A stretch of DNA of 64,000 bases from Candidatus Acidiferrum typicum (GTDB taxonomy: Bacteria > Acidobacteriota > Terriglobia > Acidiferrales > UBA7541), in contig DLMH01000081.1 of assembly GCA_002478115.1 (NCBI GenBank), positions 46,386 through 110,385 on the forward strand, given 5' to 3'. Positions 53,578 to 61,462 of the stretch are shown here, piece after piece (the stretch's first letter is position 1; the number at the start of each line of letters is the position of its first letter). Made by a program: the position numbers and the translations under genes. A model generated the notes under the pieces. That model was not told where the DNA came from and ran no database searches. It worked only from the letters and a program-made list of their open reading frames with translations.

Positions 53578-53599
53578 CCGGGTGCGGAAGCGCACCCGG
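53578..53599. repeat. Perfect 9-bp hairpin in the gvpC-like / basic-protein gap
   Basis: CCGGGTGCG and CGCACCCGG are separated by GAAG. It lies 110 nt after the gvpC-like stop. No T-run follows on the minus strand, so it may be a weak terminator or an mRNA-stabilising hairpin. Confidence 0.55.
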
Positions 53600-53711
53600 C
53601 TTTGCGAGCTTTCCAACGGATTCATGGAAACCCAGGGTTCCGTCCGGCGTTCCGGTTCCTGACCTTCGACGCGTTCCGAAAAAACCGGGTGACGGTGCCG
53701 ACCACGAGTGC

Positions 53712-54779
53712 CTAGCTGGCCAGGTACAGGTGACCCTTCTTGCGGATCGCTGCATCCTTGCGCTTCAGCATATGCTTAAGGGTCTTGGAAGCAGCGGCGC
53801 TGGGCAGTTCCATCGCGTAAGAAAGTTCCGCCAGAGTCATGCCCTCCGGGGTCTCCGTCAGCAGCTTGACGGCCGCGGCTTCTCTTTCTCCGCTCTTTTC
53901 CGCCTCTGATGCAGTGGCCGGCTCCTCTGACACACCTTCGCGCCTCTTCGCCATGGAAACCGCCATGCGTTGCCAGGCTTGCCGGGCCTTGGTGTGGTCA
54001 TCGTGAAAGCCTTCCGTCATCTCGTGGGCAGCTTTCTTCATCTGGCGCACTGTCTGGTGTACGCCCTTCAAGAACACTTCGGTTTGTTCTTGCAACGCCT
54101 CCATGCGTTTCTTCTGTTCCGCAGTGGCGTGCTTGCGCAACTGCCGGGTTTCCTTGGCGTTGGTGTCGACGTAATCCGTCAGAAAGGTCTTCTGCGTCTC
54201 GGCCGCCTGTTTTCGCTCCGTGTTGCAGCCCTTCAGGAATTGCACCGAGCGTTTGTGGTTCTGTCCGGCGAAGCCCGAAAGGGACTCCTGGAGCTCGTGG
54301 CTCATCTTCTGTTGATCCTTATGGAAGGACTTCATCATGACCTGCGCGGCCTTGCACAGATCTTCCGCCTCCGCCTCGAGGGATTTGACGAACTTTGCGA
54401 GGTCTTCCCCCTGCTTGCCGCTCAGCGCCTTGTGTGTGGCACGGAAGCGCCGCAATGTATCGCGACTTTCCTTGGCGAGCGTTTCCGTGAGTTTCGCGAG
54501 CTCCTGATGGAGTTCGGCGCTCATGTGTCTGCGTGCCGTACGAAACCCTTTAATCGTCTGACCCACTTCCTTGCCGAGAGTGTCCGCCGCGCGCCGCAGC
54601 GATTTTTGCAGGCTCTCCGTATTCTCGAGGCGCTCGGCATGCACATCGCGCATCATCTTCCGGGTATCGCCGAGGTCGCTGTTGGTTTCCTCAATGATTT
54701 CCTTTAGGGCGTTCGCGCGGAAATCATGAGCGTGTAGAAAACTGTCGGTCATATTTTGCATTTGTTCCGCAAGACTCAT
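53712..54779 (-). CDS. GvpC-like coiled-coil repeat protein with C-terminal winged helix
   Basis: 355 residues from ATG 54779 (GGAGGTGG upstream). Residues about 1-275 are almost all helix with recurring units of about 33-40 residues, each starting with a Phe after a basic pair (KGFRTA 77, RRFRAT 110, KSFHKD 151, EGFHDD 256). GvpC has 33-residue repeats of similar style and strengthens the vesicle shell from outside. Residues about 300-355 look like a winged-helix domain (AVKLLTETPEGMTLAELSYA, then ASKTLKHMLKRKDAAIRKKG). Fusion of this kind is odd. It follows gvpA, where gvpC normally stands. Confidence 0.78.
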   Translation of the reverse strand: MSLAEQMQNMTDSFLHAHDFRANALKEIIEETNSDLGDTRKMMRDVHAERLENTESLQKSLRRAADTLGKEVGQTIKGFRTARRHMSAELHQELAKLTETLAKESRDTLRRFRATHKALSGKQGEDLAKFVKSLEAEAEDLCKAAQVMMKSFHKDQQKMSHELQESLSGFAGQNHKRSVQFLKGCNTERKQAAETQKTFLTDYVDTNAKETRQLRKHATAEQKKRMEALQEQTEVFLKGVHQTVRQMKKAAHEMTEGFHDDHTKARQAWQRMAVSMAKRREGVSEEPATASEAEKSGEREAAAVKLLTETPEGMTLAELSYAMELPSAAASKTLKHMLKRKDAAIRKKGHLYLAS

Positions 54780-54925
54780 TGTCAATCCACCTCCGTTGGC
54801 CCGTCTTTGGCGGGGAGTCACTGAGGAAAGCATGTTTCCTCACCGGCTGATCGTCTTGATAGGCGCATCGGTAAAGCTATCGATGGAGCCATCCTGGCAA
54901 TCATAAAATCAGGAACAGGCTGGCT

Positions 54926-54960
54926 CGCGTGCCCTGCTAACAACGGTTTCAGGGCACGCG
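54926..54960 (-). repeat. 11-bp hairpin between gvpA and the gvpC-like gene
   Basis: CGCGTGCCCTG (54926-54936) and its perfect complement (54950-54960) flank a 13-nt loop, 35 nt after the gvpA stop. No adjacent T-run is seen; TTTTAT follows about 15 nt later. It may be a leaky terminator or an mRNA 3'-end stabiliser, giving more gvpA than downstream message. Such a hairpin is known after gvpA in other gvp operons. Confidence 0.65.
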
Positions 54961-54994
54961 GAGCCACAACCTGCGTTAAAACAGACTCATCCAC

Positions 54995-55204
54995 TTACGC
55001 GGCGGCGCCTGCGGTGAGTCCAATGGCCTCGGCGTACTTCAGGTAGGTTTCGACGGATGCAATTACGACCCTAGCCTCGATACCGAGGAACTCGATCCCG
55101 ACCAAGGATGCCCTCACCCAGGCGTCGATCACGAGACCCTTGTCCAGGACGCGGTCCAAAACTTCCGCGAGGCTGGCACCTGCGATAGTCTTCTCTACTG
55201 GCAT
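54995..55204 (-). CDS. gvpA: Major gas vesicle structural protein GvpA
   Basis: 69 residues. [40 protein letters not shown] and [14 protein letters not shown] are the highly conserved GvpA sequence. GvpA ribs form the wall of the hollow, gas-filled vesicle. An AAGGGGGTGA ribosome-binding site precedes the ATG, consistent with high expression. It lies 44 nt after the stop of a receiver gene and has its own sigma-54-type promoter candidate inside that gene. Confidence 0.97.
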   Translation of the reverse strand: MPVEKTIAGASLAEVLDRVLDKGLVIDAWVRASLVGIEFLGIEARVVIASVETYLKYAEAIGLTAGAAA

Positions 55205-55248
55205 GTATGTTCACCCCCTTTCTTCGTCATCATTTTCTACTGACACAG

Positions 55249-55668
55249 CTAACTAACGAACTCGTGGCTCCCTTGATTGGGCGCAATTGGTCCGCCAACG
55301 GCTTCGCGCATGAGCCGGAGCAACTTTTCCACGCGAAAGGGCTTATCCAGAAACGCCAGGGCACCCAGGCGCGTGGCCTCACTTTTGAGCTCTGGCGTAC
55401 CAAATGCGGACATCAGGATGACGGGCAGCCGAGGACTGAGAGCTTTAATTTTCTCCAGGAGAGTAAGGCCTTCGGTCCCGCCAACATCGGAGAGCCGCAT
55501 GTCCAGCAAGGCAAGCCCGATCTGGGGATCGCTTTGCAGATGCTTGAGAGCCTGCGCCGGAGTGTGCGCGGAAAGGACCATGTAGTTGAGATCTTCGAGT
55601 ACCTTCGTGAGTGTCCAGCAGAAGCCCTGTTCGTCATCAACGATGAGCACGCGCAACCCTTTAAACAT
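55249..55668 (-). CDS. Single-domain response regulator upstream of gvpA
   Basis: 139 residues from ATG 55668; an upstream ATG at 55733 with AGAGG is an alternative. A receiver fold with LIVDDEQGF, phospho-acceptor Asp56 (LLDMRLSDVGG), the Ser/Thr position (MSAFG) and LDKPFRVEK. No output domain. Together with the kinase and NtrC-type regulator upstream it could form a phosphorelay or bind other proteins. It overlaps the promoter candidate of gvpA. Confidence 0.87.
   Translation of the reverse strand: MFKGLRVLIVDDEQGFCWTLTKVLEDLNYMVLSAHTPAQALKHLQSDPQIGLALLDMRLSDVGGTEGLTLLEKIKALSPRLPVILMSAFGTPELKSEATRLGALAFLDKPFRVEKLLRLMREAVGGPIAPNQGSHEFVS
55282..55297 (-). promoter_or_regulatory. Sigma-54 (-24/-12) promoter candidate of gvpA
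   Basis: Minus-strand TGGCGGACCAATTGCG has TGGC and TTGC at sigma-54 spacing. It lies within the 3' end of the receiver gene. The predicted start is about 67 nt before the gvpA ATG. Confidence 0.6.
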
Positions 55669-56113
55669 TCCCGGTTGTGTTCGAGGATTTTGCAAAGGTC
55701 CGGCCCCAATCTCCTCCACAACAAAACGCTGCATCCGGCTGCCTCTCTTTTGGTGGGACGACGATGAACAATTCCATGTGGTGCCTGCTGGGCAACGGTG
55801 TCTCTGCAGAGCATCCGCGCGGCCACATGGCGCGGTCCGCGGCTTTTGCGGAAGTCCTTTGCGCAACCTGAAGAAGACGCAACGGAATGCCGCGAATCCA
55901 TTGTTCTTCGCGAAACGTCCGGAAAAATTCGGGAAGGCCGAAGGATGGAGCACCATGGAATCCGCACCATAGTCTCGGGAAAAGAATCCATGGAACGTGA
56001 GGAGAATGACGCGACTTGCGCGGAAGAGCGCGTGTGCTCGCCGCGATTCCGGACTAGCCTGCTCCAGTCGCTCCGCTTGGTCCGCGACAACTTCCTGGAG
56101 CGCAGCGTGACGT
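55669..56113 (-). other. Intergenic 445 bp, only a weak promoter candidate
   Basis: No gene on either strand looks real. GGGCCGGACCTTTGCA (minus strand, 55691-55706) resembles a -24/-12 element, lacking only the first T. It would start a transcript about 12 nt before the receiver gene at 55668. Confidence 0.4.
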
Positions 56114-56737
56114 CTAGAGATTCCCTGCTGGACGCAGTTTGCTGAATGGCAAACGGAAGATGAGATAAGAAATGTGGATGTCCTTAGGCAAATACTTGTC
56201 GACCTGGTGGGCCATACCGGCAAAGAGGATGCCAGTTTCGCCCTCTTGCAAAGTTTTAACGATTCGCTGGGCGATGAAGTGGTCACGCCGGCGCAGAAGC
56301 AACTTTCTCTTGTTGCCTAACGACTTGGCCTTTCTGTGTTTCTCGCCGGGTTCGTGCTCCCTAGTGATGGCCTGGATGAAGTGATATTCCTCGAGCAGTA
56401 GCTGCACGTCTTCCGTACCTTCCAGGAAAGCGCCACGCTGGACCAGGGAAAGCACCAGGCGGTGATTTTGACTTCCCTGTGCGGCTACATCGCGCACGAT
56501 ATCCAGTTCCCTGCCGCAAAGAGGCAGCCCATCTTGATAGATCCTGAGATTCGCGTGCTCGACATCCAGCTTGCCCAGGCGCTTGCTGATTCCTTCCCAC
56601 ATCTCGTCCACCGCCTGGATGTGTTCGTTCCAAACACACACGCCGAGTTGATCGGTGAACTCCTTTTTGTGAGGCCCAGCCAGCGAGCCCATATCGGCTT
56701 CGGAATGGATGACCGGCACGTAAATTAATTCCCTCAT
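56114..56737 (-). CDS. Hypothetical protein of the gas-vesicle regulatory region
   Basis: 207 residues. Begins RELIYVPVIHSEADMG; the last third contains RRRDHFIAQRIVKTLQEGETGILFAGMAHQ, recalling the 'RD..iA..i...l..g....i.G..H' pattern of TraB/ChaN-like proteins. This similarity is weak. It lies between two single-domain receiver genes (9 nt from one), so it may belong to the signalling branch. No function can be assigned. Confidence 0.7.
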   Translation of the reverse strand: MRELIYVPVIHSEADMGSLAGPHKKEFTDQLGVCVWNEHIQAVDEMWEGISKRLGKLDVEHANLRIYQDGLPLCGRELDIVRDVAAQGSQNHRLVLSLVQRGAFLEGTEDVQLLLEEYHFIQAITREHEPGEKHRKAKSLGNKRKLLLRRRDHFIAQRIVKTLQEGETGILFAGMAHQVDKYLPKDIHISYLIFRLPFSKLRPAGNL

Positions 56738-56746
56738 GTAAGCTGT

Positions 56747-57124
56747 CTATGCACCGCCAGCGAGTTCCCTGACGAGCTCGTTCACAAGCTGTTTGAGATC
56801 GTCGAGGTCAAACGGTTTGGAAATATATTCCTCGGCTCCCAAACGCAGCGCTTCCCTCGCGCTCTGGATATCACCGAATCCTGTCATCACGACAATGACG
56901 GGTTTCCGTTTAGACTTTCGGAGGCGCCGCAGGCACTCGAGGCCGTCCATCCGTGGCATTTTGATGTCCAAGAAGACGACGTCCGGAGGATTCTTGCGGA
57001 TCTTGGCCAGCCCCTGGCGGCCTCCGCTGGCGGTGGAGACCTCGTAGCCCATCTCCGTCAGGACGCTGGCGAGTAAGCGGCAAAACTCCGGCTCGTCATC
57101 GACCACTAAGATCTTGCAAGTCAT
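56747..57124 (-). CDS. Single-domain response regulator
   Basis: 125 residues from ATG 57124 (GGGAGGGG upstream). A complete receiver: ILVVDDEPEF, phospho-acceptor Asp53 (VVFLDIKMPRMDG), MTGFG and SKPFDLDD. No output domain. It follows the NtrC-type regulator and kinase in the same direction, and could take phosphate from the same kinase. Confidence 0.93.
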   Translation of the reverse strand: MTCKILVVDDEPEFCRLLASVLTEMGYEVSTASGGRQGLAKIRKNPPDVVFLDIKMPRMDGLECLRRLRKSKRKPVIVVMTGFGDIQSAREALRLGAEEYISKPFDLDDLKQLVNELVRELAGGA

Positions 57125-57248
57125 CGCTATGCCCCTCCCTGCTTCGGGCTTCTCCCCTGCACCTATGGTGGGATGAGACCCGCCGCCGACCCCTGGCTTT
57201 GTCATTGGCTGTACTGTCCAAGCCCGGGCGCATCTGCCCATGAACGCA

Positions 57249-58697
57249 TCATGGTTCTGGGTCCTGAGTTATGCGGTAGGCTTTGATCTTGTTGTAGAGG
57301 GTCTTGTAGTCGACGCCTAGCTGTCGCGCAGCCTGAGCTTTATTCCAGTGACAGTTCCCGAGCGTCTCCACGATCAAATCGCGCTCGGCGTTCTTGGCCA
57401 CCTGCTTCATCGAAGCGGTCTTCACGCCCGCAGCTCGAGAAGCCGGTTGTACGGACAGAAACTCTCCATGCCGTTCAGAGGCGTTCCAGGTTTCCAACTG
57501 AGTTTGCGTACCCCCGTGCCCATTCAGGAGCCGGACGGGCAAATGCTGTGGGAGGATGGAATCTCCCGCAAGAATCACGGCACTCTTGAGGGTGTTCTGA
57601 AGCTCCCGGATATTGCCGGGCCAGGCATAGCGATGCATGATGGCCATCGCTTCGTCGGAGATTTCAGCGGCCGAGCGATTCAGATCCCGATTGAACTTCT
57701 CCAAGAAATATTTGCTGAGGAGTTCCAGATCGCCTTCGCGTTCCCGGAGCGGCGGCAGGGAAATCACGAACACATTCAAGCGATGAAAGAGGTCCTCCCG
57801 GAAGGCCCCGCGCCTCATCAAATCCTCGAGGTCCATGTTTGTCGCAGCGATCAGGCGTACATCTACCGTAATGGCTTCCTTGCCCCCGAGCCGTTCCACC
57901 TCACCTTCCTGAAGAACTCGAAGCAACTTCATCTGGGCGTGAGGCGCCAAGTTGCCCACCTCGTCCAAGAAGAGCGTGCCGTTGTCGGCACGCTCGAAGC
58001 GCCCCGGCTTGCGGTCCAAAGCGCCCGTGAAAGCCCCCCTCTCATAGCCAAAAATCTCGCTTTCGACCAGCGCCTCCGGCAGGGTCGCGCAGTCGAGTGG
58101 AACGAAGGGGTGCGCTTGCCGGAGGCTCTCGGCATGCACCGCGCGGGCTACGAGCTCTTTGCCGGTGCCACTTTCGCCGCGCAGCAGAACGGTAACGTCG
58201 TGGGTGGCCACTTTGCGCACCAACTCAAAGACGTTCTGCATCTGCGGGCTTCCACCGATGAAGCGGTCCCAGCTCCAGCGTTTGGAGGCTTCTTGCTTCA
58301 GGCCGTGGACTTCGCGGCTCAAGCCAACTGTCTCCAGCGCGTTGCGAACGATGATCTTGAGCCGGTCGTTCGGCAGGGGTTTGGTCAGGTAGTCGTAGGC
58401 GCCGAGCTTCATGGCCTCGACGGCGGTTTTCACCTCCCCGTGGCCGGTGAGCATAATGACCAATTGCTTGGGCCTCGACTTTTGAATGCTTCGTAAAAGC
58501 GCAATGCCATCCTGGCCCGGCAGTTTGACATCCAGAAAGACGAGGTCGGGGTGCTCTTTTTCTATTTTTGCGAGGGCCTCCTCGCCCGTTCCCGCCGTGA
58601 GCACCTGGTAGCCGTCTTCACCCAAGACTTTTCCAAACAGCCAGCCAATCTCGGGCTGATCATCCACCACCAGGATTTTGCTGGGCGCAATTTTCAC
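57249..58697 (-). CDS. NtrC-family sigma-54 response regulator
   Basis: 482 residues. Receiver with Asp56 (LVFLDVKLPGQDG), AAA+ domain with GESGTGKE, the canonical sigma-54 contact FGYERGAFTGA, LFLDEVGNL and RLNVFVISLPPLR. Fis-type helix-turn-helix at the end (WNKAQAARQLGVDYKTLYNKIK). All motifs intact, unlike the second activator. It lies 7 nt after the kinase gene, so the two are a cognate pair. It probably activates the -24/-12 promoters of the gvp units. Confidence 0.95.
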   Translation of the reverse strand: MKIAPSKILVVDDQPEIGWLFGKVLGEDGYQVLTAGTGEEALAKIEKEHPDLVFLDVKLPGQDGIALLRSIQKSRPKQLVIMLTGHGEVKTAVEAMKLGAYDYLTKPLPNDRLKIIVRNALETVGLSREVHGLKQEASKRWSWDRFIGGSPQMQNVFELVRKVATHDVTVLLRGESGTGKELVARAVHAESLRQAHPFVPLDCATLPEALVESEIFGYERGAFTGALDRKPGRFERADNGTLFLDEVGNLAPHAQMKLLRVLQEGEVERLGGKEAITVDVRLIAATNMDLEDLMRRGAFREDLFHRLNVFVISLPPLREREGDLELLSKYFLEKFNRDLNRSAAEISDEAMAIMHRYAWPGNIRELQNTLKSAVILAGDSILPQHLPVRLLNGHGGTQTQLETWNASERHGEFLSVQPASRAAGVKTASMKQVAKNAERDLIVETLGNCHWNKAQAARQLGVDYKTLYNKIKAYRITQDPEP

Positions 58698-58704
58698 GGG
58701 GGAT

Positions 58705-59943
58705 TCATCCGGAGGATCTGTTTTCTTGGGGCCGCGTGATTGGGATTTTGATCGTGAAGGTAGTGCCGCGTTTCGCCCCCTGGGTCACGCTGGTAAAGGT
58801 GAGGCTTCCCTGATGATGGTCGATGATTCGCTGGGAAATGGCCAGCCCCAGCCCAGTGCCGCCGCGCTTGGTGGTGAAGAAAGGCTTGGGGAGTTGTGCC
58901 TGGACGTTCTTGGGGATGCCACAGCCGGTATCCGTGATACGGATGGTGGCTTGATTGGTTCGTTGGTCATACTGCGTCTCGACCGTCAGCACGCCACCCT
59001 TGGGCATGGACTGGATGGCGTTCATTAAAAGATTTGAAAAGACCTCATCCATCAGACCGTGATCGCACGTCACTTTGGAAGATCCTCGATGGTAGCGTTT
59101 GATGACCTTGACTCCCTGAGCCACGCATTTGGAATTGGCCAGACAGAGCACCTGGTTGAGATTCTGGTGCAGATCGCGCGCTTCGAATTTGAGCTCCCTC
59201 GGACGGCCGTAGTCAATCAGTTGGGTGGTGATTTCATCGAGCTGTTTCACCTTGTTCACGATCACGCTCGTAAACTCCCTGAGCGCGTGGCCCGGGGAAA
59301 GCTTGGAGTGCAGGTATTGGATGGACATCATGATGATGGCGAGCGGATTGCGTATCTCGTGGGCCACGCTGGCAGCCATTTCAGACGAGACGGCCAGGCG
59401 TTCCCTGCGGACCAGGTCGTCCTGCGCTTCCTTTAATCGCTGGTAGGCTTCATCGAGCTCGGCCAGAAGCGATTCGCTCTCGGACTGGGTGCGGTTCAAC
59501 TCCTCCGCGAGTTGCTGCTCTTTCGTCGAGTCTCTTACGCTGACTACGACAAACTCGGCGCCTCCCTCTGCCCGTTCGAGGAGCGAAAAACCCAGGGACA
59601 CTGGTATTGGCGCGCCGCGGGAGGTTAAACAAGCCGCGCGAACGTCTTTGATTTTGCGCCCCGCGGCGGCCTTAGCCATGGCTTCATCAATGGCCGGGCG
59701 GAACTCCTGGGCGAACAACTCGGCGATGTGTTTCCCGAGCGTTCCCTCGGGTTGCTTGCCCGCCAGATCTGTGAACGCGTTGCTGATAAGGAGAATATGG
59801 CCCTGGAGATCACACAACTCGACAGCCCCGGGGAAAGCCTTGAGAAATGCCTCCTCATCCGCGTGAATCTCTAGAGCGAACTGTTCCGCAGCTTGTGGCA
59901 CTCGGGACCTCCTGCAGGCAACGGAGTTAGCCGTGACAGACAC
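58705..59943 (-). CDS. PAS-domain histidine kinase (NtrB-like, cytoplasmic)
   Basis: 412 residues without membrane helices. PAS domain at about 32-140 (ELCDLQGHILLISNAFTDLAG). H-box SVAHEIRNPLAIIMM, N-box SNLLMNAIQSMP, G1 DTGCGIP and G2 RGGTGLGLAIS are complete. It senses an internal signal, possibly redox or a ligand through PAS, and should phosphorylate the receiver encoded 7 nt downstream. First gene of the gas-vesicle regulatory unit. Confidence 0.95.
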   Translation of the reverse strand: MSVTANSVACRRSRVPQAAEQFALEIHADEEAFLKAFPGAVELCDLQGHILLISNAFTDLAGKQPEGTLGKHIAELFAQEFRPAIDEAMAKAAAGRKIKDVRAACLTSRGAPIPVSLGFSLLERAEGGAEFVVVSVRDSTKEQQLAEELNRTQSESESLLAELDEAYQRLKEAQDDLVRRERLAVSSEMAASVAHEIRNPLAIIMMSIQYLHSKLSPGHALREFTSVIVNKVKQLDEITTQLIDYGRPRELKFEARDLHQNLNQVLCLANSKCVAQGVKVIKRYHRGSSKVTCDHGLMDEVFSNLLMNAIQSMPKGGVLTVETQYDQRTNQATIRITDTGCGIPKNVQAQLPKPFFTTKRGGTGLGLAISQRIIDHHQGSLTFTSVTQGAKRGTTFTIKIPITRPQENRSSG

Positions 59944-61312
59944 ATCGCGAGTCGTCCAGAAAACGCGCGGGGCTGAGTGTTCTACCCGTGCTGTTTCCTA
60001 AACGCATCGCCCATTCCAGGCTCGCTGTGTGGCGGCCACTTGCCGCAGAGGCTTGTGTCCTTTAGAGAGCCTGGACAGGTGGGGGACATGAGCGAACAAC
60101 CCAATTGGAATCCACCTGGGGCTTGCAGACGACAAACTGCTGTTATGCCGAGAAACAATCCGTCACTGGGGATGAAAGGAAGGGGGGAACTGCTCCGCCA
60201 AAGAAAGGTTGCAACGGCGGGGCCAGCGGGTCATCCAATACCGAAAAGCGTCGCCTCAGCCGATTCGACTGTGCGTCATCCGATTGCAAATTGCTGCAAC
60301 GCGAAGACGATTTATAAAGCGACCACCTCCGTCTGTAAATCCGCGGGTTGATTATGGTCCCGACAAAACTCGGCGTCAAGATATCTTCGTGTCTTCATCG
60401 GATATTTTGCTAAAGCGGTAATACTGCAGCCAATTACAGCGAGGAAGGCCGCGCGACACAAGTTGGATCGCGCAGAGCTCTCCCGATATCGCTCGCGAGT
60501 GTCTTGCTTTGGCACACAGGGGCGGCCGCTTCCGGGTTCCCTAGATTGTCCATCAGGAATCGGAAGACCATCCCCGAAGGGACTGGTTGGGTCCCCAACC
60601 TCCATTTTCGGTCCGAAAAACAGGTAGGCCAGCCGTGTAAGCTCAGCTGAGTCATCAGGGTTCATGGCGCGAGCGGTGGGAATCGATCCCTTTGCCAAGC
60701 CTGGGAGGGTTGGGATCCAAAGTCACTGTTTTTCATTCGTGGGTTTCTGCGTTTCGCGGCAGAGTCCATTTCATGGTCCGTTAATTGTTACTCAGGGTTT
60801 CGAAGCGCGAATTTGAGAGCCATCCGTGCCGCGTACTTTTAAGCGGTTACCAAAACAAAGGGCACTGTCGCGGCAGAAGCCGTGGGCTCCAAGGCCGATC
60901 GTCTACGTCAATTTGTGAGTTCGAGCAGGACGATTCGCCAAAGCGATCCGGCGTTCCTTCTCATGAGGAAGGCGCGTCACTCTTACCTCCATGTGAGCCG
61001 GGCAAATCATTCGGGCACGAACCGAATGCTCTGCGGTTCTCTGAACTTGGTGACCTTTGAGCCGTAGCTCTTCAGGTGGTTACGGCAGTCCTTTCACTAG
61101 GCTGCCTCATTTCGTGAACTTGCCGGCTCTCAGGCGGCGGTTTTCCACACTTCGAGAGAAAGTTTGCGTCAGAATTCGTATTGATTTTGCTGAGGTTATG
61201 AGATTTGGATTCTCTCGACGCCCCGTTCTCTCGTGGTAGAGTTCAGCAAAAGTGCAGCGGGTAAGCTAGAGATAAGTTAGAGAACTGTGCTAGGCTGTTG
61301 GAAACACTCGCC
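59944..61312. other. 1.37-kb gene-free region between the gvp cluster and tRNA-Ser
   Basis: Open frames here (e.g. 60312-60698 minus, 60785-61060 plus) have no ribosome-binding sites, domains or coding-like composition. The base composition appears a little lower in G+C than the gvp cluster. It probably includes the kinase-gene promoter near 59944-60100 and the tRNA promoter. Nothing else is supported. Confidence 0.5.
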
Positions 61313-61406
<94 letters not shown>

Positions 61407-61462
61407 GATTCCCCTAACTCAATCCAGCGTCGAGACTTGCTGACTTCCCGCGAGAAAAACTT

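Noticed and set aside
57348..58496. Open frame of 382 residues on the plus strand
   Set aside because: Antisense to the NtrC-type regulator, whose motifs are complete.
60312..60698. Open frame of 128 residues on the minus strand
   Set aside because: No ribosome-binding site, no domain and mixed composition; other frames in the same place look equally random.
60660..60720. Tract resembling a tRNA T-loop (GGGAATCGATCCC)
   Set aside because: No acceptor, D or anticodon stems can be formed around it.
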